From an uncultured Chryseobacterium sp. (GTDB lineage: Bacteria; Bacteroidota; Bacteroidia; Flavobacteriales; Weeksellaceae), in assembly GCF_936933875.1 (NCBI RefSeq), contig NZ_CAKZIK010000062.1:1-5537 (forward strand): a stretch of DNA of 5,537 nt, written 5' to 3'. The translations under genes were made by a program, and so were the position numbers. Positions 1-5,524 of the stretch are shown here, in pieces. Within the stretch, counting starts at the first letter, position 1, and each line of letters opens with the position of its first letter. The notes below the pieces were generated by a model, which saw only the letters and a list, made by a program, of their open reading frames with translations, did not search any database and was not told where the DNA came from.

Positions 1-652
1 CAATATGTTGACAATGAATGGTCAAAGAATGAGTAAATCCACTGGAAATTACATCCTTCCAATGGAACTGATTACCGGAAATAATGATTTCTTTGAAAAA
101 GCTTTTCATCCAAGTGTGTTGAGATTTTGCTTTTTACAGGCGCATTACAGAAGTGTTCTTGATATTTCGAATGATGCCATGCTGGCAAGTGAAAAAGGCT
201 TCAACAGATTGATGGAAGCTGTGAAAATTCTTAATACACAAGTTCAGGTGGAAGGTGTGGAAACTTCTTCTTTTGATTATAAAAATTGGAAAGAAAAAGT
301 GTTGGAAGCTTTGACAGATGATTTTAACAGTCCGATTTTGATTTCTCATTTGTTTGAGGCAGTGAAGTTTATTTCGGCTTCAAAATTGGGTAAAGAAAGT
401 ATTTCTACAGAAGATTATGAAGATTTGAAACAATTCTTAAATGCGATTGTTTTTGACGTTTTAGGATTAGAAACAATTGAGGAATCTAATAATGATAAGC
501 TTGACCAGACTTTGCAGGTTTTAATTGATTTGAGAAATCAAGCCAGAAAATCCAAAAATTGGGAACTTTCTGACCAAATCCGCGACCAACTTCTTGAAAA
601 AGGAATCGAGCTGAAAGATGGAAGAGAGGGAACGACTTATGTTCTGAATTAA
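1..652 (+). CDS. cysS: Cysteine--tRNA ligase (CysRS), C-terminal part, 5' end outside window
   Basis: Class I aminoacyl-tRNA synthetase that charges tRNA-Cys with cysteine in the cytoplasm. The reading frame is open to the left edge, so the start and the Rossmann-fold half with the HIGH motif lie upstream; about 215 residues remain, somewhat under half of a usual CysRS of 460-500. What is seen: a KMSKS-type loop, here RMSKSTGN, at residues 8-15 counted from the ATG at position 5. A DALR_2-type helical domain follows at about 48-155, including the conserved stretch around DDFNSP (105-110). The C-terminal helix and tail typical of CysRS come last (LRNQAR, SDQIRD, then GIELKDG and GTTYVLN at the end). 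The first KMSKS lysine is arginine, a conservative change. The internal ATG at position 5 is not the true start because conserved catalytic sequence lies upstream in the family. A terminator follows 30 bp after the stop, so this is probably the last gene of its transcript. The family call is very secure. Confidence 0.96.
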   Translation, partial: NMLTMNGQRMSKSTGNYILPMELITGNNDFFEKAFHPSVLRFCFLQAHYRSVLDISNDAMLASEKGFNRLMEAVKILNTQVQVEGVETSSFDYKNWKEKVLEALTDDFNSPILISHLFEAVKFISASKLGKESISTEDYEDLKQFLNAIVFDVLGLETIEESNNDKLDQTLQVLIDLRNQARKSKNWELSDQIRDQLLEKGIELKDGREGTTYVLN

Positions 653-682
653 ATTCATTACAATCATAAATAACAACAAATT

Positions 683-712
683 CGGTTAACGAAAGTTAAA
701 CCGTATTTTTGT
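683..712 (+). terminator. Rho-independent terminator of cysS
   Basis: CGGTTAAC (683-690), a GAAA loop (691-694) and GTTAAACCG (695-703) form an 8-bp stem with a single bulged A. A T-rich run follows (TATTTTTG, 704-711, then more T). The C-GAAA-G closure is a stable GNRA-type tetraloop. It lies 30 bp after the cysS stop codon and separates cysS transcription from the next gene. The T tract overlaps the upstream part of the predicted promoter for the next transcription unit. Confidence 0.8.
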
Positions 713-735
713 TTTAGTAAAGAACTTTACTTTTG
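708..735 (+). promoter_or_regulatory. Predicted Bacteroidota-type promoter, now cut off from its gene by the insertion sequence
   Basis: TACTTTTG at 728-735 matches the Bacteroidota -7 consensus TAnnTTTG exactly. A TTTG at 708-711 could serve as the -33 element, with 16 bp between, slightly shorter than the usual spacing of about 17-23. A second exact match, TATTTTTG, lies at 704-711 inside the terminator T tract but lacks an obvious -33 element. Transcription would start around 740-743, almost at the insertion point (745/746). If the insertion and one target copy are removed, the 728-735 box lies 17 nt before the TTG codon of the secreted-protein gene, so this was probably that gene's promoter. 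In the present arrangement it would instead read into the element, antisense to the transposase. Confidence 0.55.
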
Positions 736-738
736 AAT

Positions 739-745
739 AAAATTA
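739..745. repeat. Target-site duplication, left copy (AAAATTA)
   Basis: The seven bases AAAATTA directly before the left terminus of the insertion sequence are repeated exactly at 1729-1735 after the right terminus. The match does not extend to 8 bp. A 7-bp duplication is within the range reported for IS982-family elements and indicates one simple insertion with both junctions preserved. Confidence 0.9.
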
Positions 746-762
746 ACCTGTTGTGCATTTAG
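746..762 (+). repeat. Left terminal inverted repeat of the insertion sequence
   Basis: ACCTGTTGTGCATTTAG is the perfect reverse complement of 1712-1728. Positions 759-761 within it are the transposase stop codon (TAA on the minus strand). The next inner and outer bases do not match the other end, which fixes the perfect repeat at 17 bp. Confidence 0.93.
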
Positions 763-767
763 CACAA
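751..767. other. Hairpin at the transposase stop codon, left end of the element only
   Basis: TTGTGC (751-756) and GCACAA (762-767) form a perfect 6-bp stem around a 5-base loop that contains the transposase stop codon. It spans the edge of the left inverted repeat. The right end lacks the second half, so the two ends differ here. No T tract follows in the transposase direction, so it is not an ordinary terminator. It may protect the mRNA 3' end, mark the end for the transposase, or be chance. Confidence 0.45.
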
Positions 768-1637
768 ATTAATTTTTAACTTATTCAAACTTCTCTTGAA
801 GACGAAAAAATTTAGATATTGAATCATGGTAAAAGAAGTTATTTTTGATACTATTCTTGTTGCCAAACCTTGAAAGGTTTTTGCGAGGTTAATATTTATT
901 AAGAACTGTCCGCACAGTTGCGAAATATTGGTTTCAATCCTCTTTCTGATTTTTGATTTTGTCTTGCAAAAGTCCACAAAATTATGCTGGTTTTTACGCA
1001 TTGGAACCGAAAGATTTATCTTGGAATAGTTGAATAAATCCAGTTGGAGTTCTTTGCTGATGTACCCTCTGTCGCCGATTAATAAACAGTTTTCAAAATT
1101 CTCCTTAATGTCGTGCAGATAGTTCACGTCGTGAACGTTTGCAGGGGAAAAATCAAACGAGTGGAAGATTCCATTTTTGTCACAAACCGCATGAAGTTTA
1201 TAGCCAAAATACCTAGATTTTTGTGCGGCACAATATCCATATGCAGGTTTGATCTCATCCGTGGAACAGATTGCAGAACGATTTGCCCGACTTATTTTAC
1301 AGATTTCAATTGGCGTGGAATCCACAATAAAGACATCGGTGAAATCCGAAAACTTGCTGCTCAAGGTTTCTCTGATTTTTTCAATGTAGGGAAAAAGTTT
1401 TCTTTTCCTTTTATTGTAGACACTCCTTTCAATTCTTCCATCCAAATCAGTCCCTGAAATGCATCTAAATAACTGTAGTTCAGAGTTAATAGACATATAT
1501 TCTGCAGTGAGGTTGAGTGCCACAAGTTCCAAATCAGACATTTTTGGAAGCCTAATTTGCTTACTTGTAGTAATATATTTACAGGTGTTTGTCAATTCTT
1601 TTAAAATAATTTTGTAGTTTTGAATAAGATTGTTCAT
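759..1637 (-). CDS. IS982-family transposase
   Basis: DDE transposase that would cut and rejoin the ends of its own element. The 292 residues match the family's usual length. The catalytic triad is visible: D106 in VDSTPI, D189 in IGDRGY, and E235 in RIETNISQL, in the order and rough spacing expected for the RNase H-like fold. The region around 140-170 (YFGYKLHA, then SPANVHD) is the typical core between the first two acids. The N-terminal 100 residues are basic and helical in character, consistent with DNA binding. The start chosen is the ATG at 1637-1635, which gives a complete family-like N-terminus (MNNLIQNYKIILKEL); no Shine-Dalgarno sequence is seen, as is usual in Bacteroidota. A promoter is not obvious; TCCATTTG on the minus strand (1689-1682) is one mismatch from a -7 box but lacks a well-placed -33. 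The stop lies in the left inverted repeat. No frameshift or internal stop is seen. Confidence 0.95.
   Translation of the reverse strand: MNNLIQNYKIILKELTNTCKYITTSKQIRLPKMSDLELVALNLTAEYMSINSELQLFRCISGTDLDGRIERSVYNKRKRKLFPYIEKIRETLSSKFSDFTDVFIVDSTPIEICKISRANRSAICSTDEIKPAYGYCAAQKSRYFGYKLHAVCDKNGIFHSFDFSPANVHDVNYLHDIKENFENCLLIGDRGYISKELQLDLFNYSKINLSVPMRKNQHNFVDFCKTKSKIRKRIETNISQLCGQFLININLAKTFQGLATRIVSKITSFTMIQYLNFFVFKRSLNKLKINLC
1588..1622 (+). promoter_or_regulatory. Possible outward-facing promoter inside the insertion sequence
   Basis: Two exact TAnnTTTG boxes lie back to back on the plus strand, TAATTTTG (1607-1614) and TAGTTTTG (1615-1622). A TTTG at 1588-1591 lies 23 bp before the second box and 15 bp before the first. 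They point toward the gene at 1743, and a transcript starting near 1628 would have a leader of roughly 115 nt. The boxes overlap the first codons of the transposase on the other strand, so they may only reflect AT-rich Lys/Tyr/Gln codons. Outward promoters in insertion sequences are well known in Bacteroides, so this is plausible but unproven. Confidence 0.35.
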
Positions 1638-1711
1638 GTATTTAATGACTTGGTAATCAATTAAATTTACGATTTTTTAATCAAATGGACAATCTTTTTT
1701 CTTTTAAATTC

Positions 1712-1728
1712 CTAAATGCACAACAGGT
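1712..1728 (-). repeat. Right terminal inverted repeat of the insertion sequence
   Basis: CTAAATGCACAACAGGT is the perfect reverse complement of the left repeat at 746-762. It lies on the transposase-promoter side of the element and ends directly at the right target-site copy. Confidence 0.93.
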
Positions 1729-1735
1729 AAAATTA
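1729..1735. repeat. Target-site duplication, right copy (AAAATTA)
   Basis: This is an exact copy of 739-745. Its last two bases form part of a TAA (1734-1736) in frame with the downstream gene. That stop codon also exists in the reconstructed uninterrupted sequence, which shows that the insertion did not shorten the downstream protein. Confidence 0.9.
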
Positions 1736-1742
1736 AACAATT

Positions 1743-2459
1743 TTGAAAAGACTTCTATTCTTTTACTTTCTCATAATCTCTATAGCAATTTGCTCTCAGA
1801 CGATTTCTGGTACAGTGATTTCGGAGGAAAGCAACCCTATTTCAAAGGTTTTGATTGTGAATATGACTTCTAATCAAAAAGTTTATTCAGACAATGTTGG
1901 AAATTTTTCCATTGAAGGTAAATTTGGCGACGAACTTCGTTTTGCTAAAGAAAGATACAAAGGCGAGAAAATAATTATCAGCAATAACTTATTCAAAGTT
2001 GTTCTTCAGCAATTGCCACAGGAAATAGAAGAAGTGAAAATCATCAACAAAAGACTTGCGGAATCTCAGGAAGAAAAACTAAGAAAAGATATCGGATTAC
2101 CAAAAGGACCAGAAAAACCCCGTGAAAAACCAGCCGATTTAGCCGATGATTTCCTAAGAATTCCACCTAAAGTTAATATTCAAAATATTTATGATGCTAT
2201 TAGTGGAAAATCCAGACGACTAAAACGACTTTACAAATACGAAGACTTACAAGAAGGTTTAGTTTGGATTCAAAATAATATTGACTTAGAATATTTTGCT
2301 GAAGCAGGAATTTCGCCTGATAAATTCAACGATTTTCTAATGTTTGCATTGCAAGATGAACAGGTTCTGATGTATATGAAAGCCAAAAATATTGGTGGAC
2401 TTACCGTTTCTTTGGATAATCATATTGGTGCATATCTGGAAAAAATTGGTAAAAAATGA
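1743..2459 (+). CDS. Secreted protein of unknown function with CarboxypepD_reg-like domain; TTG start
   Basis: Exact function not recognised. Residues 1-18 form a signal peptide: basic MKR, a hydrophobic run (LLFFYFLIISIAI) and a probable cleavage near CS|Q, a flavobacterial pattern. C17 has no proper lipobox (Ile precedes it), so a lipoprotein is less likely. Residues 20-100 (ISGTVISEESNPISKVLI, then DNVGNFSI) look like a carboxypeptidase-regulatory-like beta-sandwich, common in Bacteroidota secreted proteins and TonB-dependent receptor N-termini. A charged, proline-containing linker follows (about 100-135), then a helical C-terminal part of about 100 residues that I cannot assign. It is far too short for a TonB receptor and shows no peptidase motif. 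Start: TTG at 1743, because an in-frame TAA lies at 1734-1736 and the first in-frame ATG (codon 41) would lose the signal peptide; ATT at 1740 is a less likely alternative. The insertion sequence ends 14 bp upstream. The next gene follows 71 bp later, possibly in the same transcript. Confidence 0.82.
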   Translation: MKRLLFFYFLIISIAICSQTISGTVISEESNPISKVLIVNMTSNQKVYSDNVGNFSIEGKFGDELRFAKERYKGEKIIISNNLFKVVLQQLPQEIEEVKIINKRLAESQEEKLRKDIGLPKGPEKPREKPADLADDFLRIPPKVNIQNIYDAISGKSRRLKRLYKYEDLQEGLVWIQNNIDLEYFAEAGISPDKFNDFLMFALQDEQVLMYMKAKNIGGLTVSLDNHIGAYLEKIGKK

Positions 2460-2468
2460 TTTTTTTAC
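2449..2468. other. Weak A:T hairpin over the stop codon of the secreted-protein gene
   Basis: GTAAAAAA (2449-2456) and TTTTTTAC (2461-2468) form an 8-bp inverted repeat around TGAT, which holds the stop codon. The stem has only one G:C pair and no separate T tract, so it is a poor terminator. Readthrough into malQ looks likely. It could also be a by-product of A- and T-rich sequence. Confidence 0.3.
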
Positions 2469-2530
2469 AGGAATATTATTTATAATTCAATAAATCATTA
2501 AATTGCGTCCATATTAATAGACCTTAATAA

Positions 2531-5182
2531 ATGAAACTATACTTTAGTGTTAACTTCGGAACAAAAGTTGGCCAGCGACTCGTTTTGCGCCTGTTTGAGG
2601 ACAAAAACGAGCATCGTGACTACGACTTGACCTATTCCGAAAATAACAACTGGACCACAGAAATTGATTATTTTTCAAAATCGATTCTCTACAAATATCT
2701 TGTCGTGAACGAAGATGGGGAAGTTTTGGAGGAAGAGATTCCTTTTCACAAGCTCAATCTTCCAAACAGTTTTAAAGAATTTGTAATCTTTGACCAATGG
2801 AATCTCAAAAACTTTCCTGAAAATTATTTAACCAACAAAATTCTGCATAATCGTTTGCAAGGTTTTCAGCCTGCAAAACAACCGGTAGTTAAGAAGCATA
2901 CGCATCTTTTCAGAATAGAAGCGCCACTTTATCATCCAAACTGGCAATTGGTTTTGGTTGGAAATGTGGATGCTCTGGGAAATTGGGATTACGAAAAAGC
3001 TGTTGAACTGAGCGAAACAGATTACGGCGTTTGGGAAACCGGCGTTGAAATCAATTCTCATCAGACAATTCTTTACAAATACGCGATTAAAGATAAAAAT
3101 ACCGGCAAGGTTTTTTACATAGAACCAGGCGAAAACCGTTGGGTTTTCGGAAATCCAAATAAGGATATTCTTTACGTAAAAGCAGACCATTACTTCAAAT
3201 TCGATAATCATACGCTTTGGCATTCTGCGGGTGTTGCGGTTCCTGTTTTTTCTTTGAGAACTGATGACGGTTTCGGTGTTGGAGAATTTCCTGATATCAA
3301 AAAATTGGGAGATTGGGCTAATGAAACCAAATTGTCTGTGATTCAGATTTTGCCGATTAACGATACAACTGCGAATTACACTTGGACAGATTCTTATCCT
3401 TATGCTGCGATTTCGGTTTATGCACTTCATCCGCAATATCTCTCGATTGAGAAATTAGAATATGCTTTGCCGAAAGATTTGGTTGAAGATTATCATGCAA
3501 AAAAAGCAGAACTGAATGCTTTGAGTCTGATTGACTACGAGCAAATGATTTCCGGAAAATGGCAATATGCAACGGCTGTTTTCGAAGCAAATCAAGAAGC
3601 GATTCTTAAAGATAAAAACTTCAAAAAGTTCATTAAAGATAATGAGGAATGGCTGATGCCTTACTCTGCATTTTGTGTTTTAAGAGACAAATACAAAACG
3701 CCCAATTTTAATGAATGGAAGACTCATAAAAAATATGTTGCCGGAAAAGTAGCGACACTTTATTCACCAAAACATAAAGAGTATTCTCAATTGATGCTCC
3801 ACGCTTGGGTGCAATATCAATTGCATTTGCAACTTCAAGATGCTGTAGAATATCTTCATAAATTGGGAATTTCCGTAAAAGGAGATTTACCGATTGGGAT
3901 TTACCGATATTCTGTAGAAGCTTGGACAGAACCGGAATTATTCGGAATGGATTTCCAAGCCGGTGCACCGCCAGACCAATTCTCCGATTTGGGACAAAAC
4001 TGGGAATTCCCGACTTATAATTGGGAAGTGATGAAAGCCGACGGTTACCAATGGTGGAAAAAACGTTTCAAAGTTCTGGAGCAGTATTTTGACGCAATGA
4101 GAATCGACCACATTCTAGGATTTTTCAGAATCTGGAGAATGCCGATTTCTGCAACTCAAGGTTTGTTAGGATATTTTTATCCTGCGCTTCCTGTGACCGA
4201 GAAAGAATTTGCAGACAGACAGATTCCATTTAGCTTTGACCGTTATGTGAAGCCATTTGTGAATGAACCGATTCTTTGGGAGAACTTCGGAGATGTGAAA
4301 GACAAAGTTCAAAATCATTTTTTTGATACTCATAATGGAACTATTACTTTCAAACCGGAATTTGATACGCAGAGAAAATTAACCGATTATTTCAAGAAAG
4401 AATCCTGGGATTGGGCAGAAGAAAAATTGATTTCTTTGGCCGGAAATGTTTTATTCTTAACTGAAGAAACAGAAAACGGCGTTGTTTATCATCCAAGATT
4501 TAATATTGCTAAAACGACGTCTTACAAATATCTTCCGGATTGGGAAAAAGCAAAACTGAATGATGTTTATAATGATTATTTCTTCAAACGTCAGGATGGA
4601 CTTTGGTATCAGAAAGCGATGGAGAAATTACCGGCTTTACTGAATTCTACAACAATGTTGATTTGTGGTGAAGATTTGGGATTGGTTCCGGATTCGGTTC
4701 CTGTTGTGATGGATAAGTTGGCGATTACCGCTTTGAAAGTTCAAAGAATGCCTTCTGAAAATATAGCTTGGTACGACCCGAAAAATGCAAGTTATCTTAA
4801 TGTGGTTACAGCGTCTTCTCACGATAGTTCTACGCTGAGACAATGGTGGCACGAGGATAGAAATTTGACTCAAAAATATTTCAATAATCAATTAGGGCAA
4901 TATGGAACTGCGCCTTGGGATTTGTCTCCGGAATTGTCAGAAATGATAATGAAGCAACATCTTTATACAGATGCAATGTTGGCGATTTTCCCTATTCAGG
5001 AATTTTTGGCAACCGATCAAGAATTGATGAATCCGAATATGGATGAGGAGAGAATCAACAATCCTGCAGTTTTCCCACATTATTGGAGATACAGAATGCA
5101 TCTGAAATTGGAAGATTTGAAAACCAAAGACAGGTTCAATCAAAAAATTGCAAGTTGGGTTGAAAACAGTGACCGATTTTAA
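2531..5182 (+). CDS. malQ: 4-alpha-glucanotransferase (amylomaltase), DPE2-like, with two N-terminal CBM20-type domains
   Basis: Transfers glucan units between maltodextrins or from maltose to longer glucans, in the cytoplasm (no signal peptide). The 883 residues form three parts. A first CBM20-like beta domain (1-100) is degenerate. A second CBM20 (about 124-225) has the typical LGNW at 149-152, W168, YKY at 182-184 and EPGENRW at 198-204. The GH77 barrel starts near 235 (SLRTDDGFGVGEF) and contains GDLPIGI (451-457), the nucleophile D526 in MRIDH, the acid/base E714 in CGEDLG, and the stabiliser D765 in SSHDSSTLR. About 187 residues separate D526 from E714, against about 46 in short amylomaltases; this insert and the tandem CBM20 are hallmarks of plant DPE2 and its bacterial relatives. 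The ATG at 2531 begins the first beta strand, and no earlier start fits. No TAnnTTTG promoter is seen in the 71-bp gap upstream, so it may be transcribed with the preceding gene. A strong terminator follows. No transporter or amylase gene is nearby in the window. Confidence 0.96.
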   Translation: MKLYFSVNFGTKVGQRLVLRLFEDKNEHRDYDLTYSENNNWTTEIDYFSKSILYKYLVVNEDGEVLEEEIPFHKLNLPNSFKEFVIFDQWNLKNFPENYLTNKILHNRLQGFQPAKQPVVKKHTHLFRIEAPLYHPNWQLVLVGNVDALGNWDYEKAVELSETDYGVWETGVEINSHQTILYKYAIKDKNTGKVFYIEPGENRWVFGNPNKDILYVKADHYFKFDNHTLWHSAGVAVPVFSLRTDDGFGVGEFPDIKKLGDWANETKLSVIQILPINDTTANYTWTDSYPYAAISVYALHPQYLSIEKLEYALPKDLVEDYHAKKAELNALSLIDYEQMISGKWQYATAVFEANQEAILKDKNFKKFIKDNEEWLMPYSAFCVLRDKYKTPNFNEWKTHKKYVAGKVATLYSPKHKEYSQLMLHAWVQYQLHLQLQDAVEYLHKLGISVKGDLPIGIYRYSVEAWTEPELFGMDFQAGAPPDQFSDLGQNWEFPTYNWEVMKADGYQWWKKRFKVLEQYFDAMRIDHILGFFRIWRMPISATQGLLGYFYPALPVTEKEFADRQIPFSFDRYVKPFVNEPILWENFGDVKDKVQNHFFDTHNGTITFKPEFDTQRKLTDYFKKESWDWAEEKLISLAGNVLFLTEETENGVVYHPRFNIAKTTSYKYLPDWEKAKLNDVYNDYFFKRQDGLWYQKAMEKLPALLNSTTMLICGEDLGLVPDSVPVVMDKLAITALKVQRMPSENIAWYDPKNASYLNVVTASSHDSSTLRQWWHEDRNLTQKYFNNQLGQYGTAPWDLSPELSEMIMKQHLYTDAMLAIFPIQEFLATDQELMNPNMDEERINNPAVFPHYWRYRMHLKLEDLKTKDRFNQKIASWVENSDRF

Positions 5183-5200
5183 TCCGCAAAAATAAACTTT

Positions 5201-5233
5201 AAAGCCTTTCAAATTTTTGAAAGGCTTTTTTTT
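5201..5233 (+). terminator. Strong rho-independent terminator of malQ
   Basis: AAAGCCTTTCAA (5201-5212) pairs perfectly over 12 bp with TTGAAAGGCTTT (5217-5228) around a 4-base loop, and eight T residues (5226-5233) run through and beyond the stem. It begins 18 bp after the malQ stop. The A run at 5201-5203 is short, so it is mainly a plus-strand terminator. Confidence 0.93.
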
Positions 5234-5401
5234 GTTGAAAATTATTGCTCTGATTATCAGATATAAATTTGATTCTTGAATTGAATTTTGATTCGAAATC
5301 TAAATTTTCGTTTAACTTTTATTATTCGTCAATATCCAAAAGATAGAAAGTTTCATTTTAAGGAAAAAATGGATTTTCAAACTTAATTTAAAAATAAAAG
5401 G

Positions 5402-5426
5402 AATGAAACATTAAAAATGTTCCATT
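5402..5426. repeat. Inverted repeat / hairpin in the intergenic region
   Basis: AATGAAACATT (5402-5412) and AATGTTCCATT (5416-5426) pair at 10 of 11 positions around an AAA loop. No T tract follows, so it is not a typical terminator. GTTTCATT at 5350-5357 is an exact complement of 5402-5409 and could compete for the left arm. It could be an operator, a structured leader element or chance; function unknown. Confidence 0.5.
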
Positions 5427-5493
5427 TGATAATTAGTCTCTCCTTAAACCACCTATAATTTACTGATTATTAGTATTTTGGATTTAAAATAGC

Positions 5494-5524
5494 TTGTTTT
5501 TTATTGCAAGAATTTGTATCTTAG
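5494..5524 (+). promoter_or_regulatory. Weak promoter candidate for a gene beyond the right edge
   Basis: TTG (5494-5496), a 20-bp spacer and TATCTTAG (5517-5524) resemble the Bacteroidota -33/-7 pattern, with one mismatch to TAnnTTTG. The spacing is right, but the gene it would serve is outside the window. Confidence 0.3.

Larger units (their letters stand above)
746..1728 (-). mobile_element. Complete IS982-family insertion sequence, 983 bp
   Basis: The element is bounded by perfect 17-bp inverted repeats (746-762 and 1712-1728, each reading ACCTGTTGTGCATTTAG inward) and flanked by 7-bp direct repeats (739-745 and 1729-1735). It carries one transposase gene on the minus strand filling almost the whole length: 91 bp of non-coding sequence lies on the upstream (right) side, and the stop codon falls inside the left inverted repeat. 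Length, single gene, DDE transposase and ends starting with ACC all fit IS982. Structure and reading frame look intact, so the element may be active or recently inserted. It sits between a promoter and the gene at 1743 and is oriented against that gene. No name can be given without an ISfinder comparison. Confidence 0.93.

Noticed and set aside
865..882. Palindrome AACCTTGAAAGGTT followed by T residues
   Set aside because: It lies inside the transposase coding sequence around the TFQGL codons, so it is more likely coding coincidence than a terminator.
1113..1457. 114-codon plus-strand frame opposite the transposase
   Set aside because: It is antisense to a strongly supported DDE transposase, including its catalytic region, and has no family resemblance.
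739..1745. Possibility that the insertion truncated the downstream secreted-protein gene
   Set aside because: The in-frame TAA just upstream of TTG exists in the reconstructed target sequence as well, and the signal peptide is complete, so the coding region was not interrupted.
1685..1873. Plus-strand 62-codon frame starting inside the element and crossing its right junction
   Set aside because: It runs through the terminal repeat and overlaps the signal-peptide gene in another frame; the product has no recognisable character, so it is chance.
2828..3436. 202-codon minus-strand frame opposite malQ
   Set aside because: It lies wholly within the CBM20 and GH77 coding sequence; the peptide is rich in Arg, Asn and Ile as expected from reading AT-rich coding DNA backward.
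5268..5294. Two copies of TTTGATTC as the start of a repeat array or CRISPR
   Set aside because: There are only two short copies in low-complexity AT sequence, with no further units or conserved spacer length.
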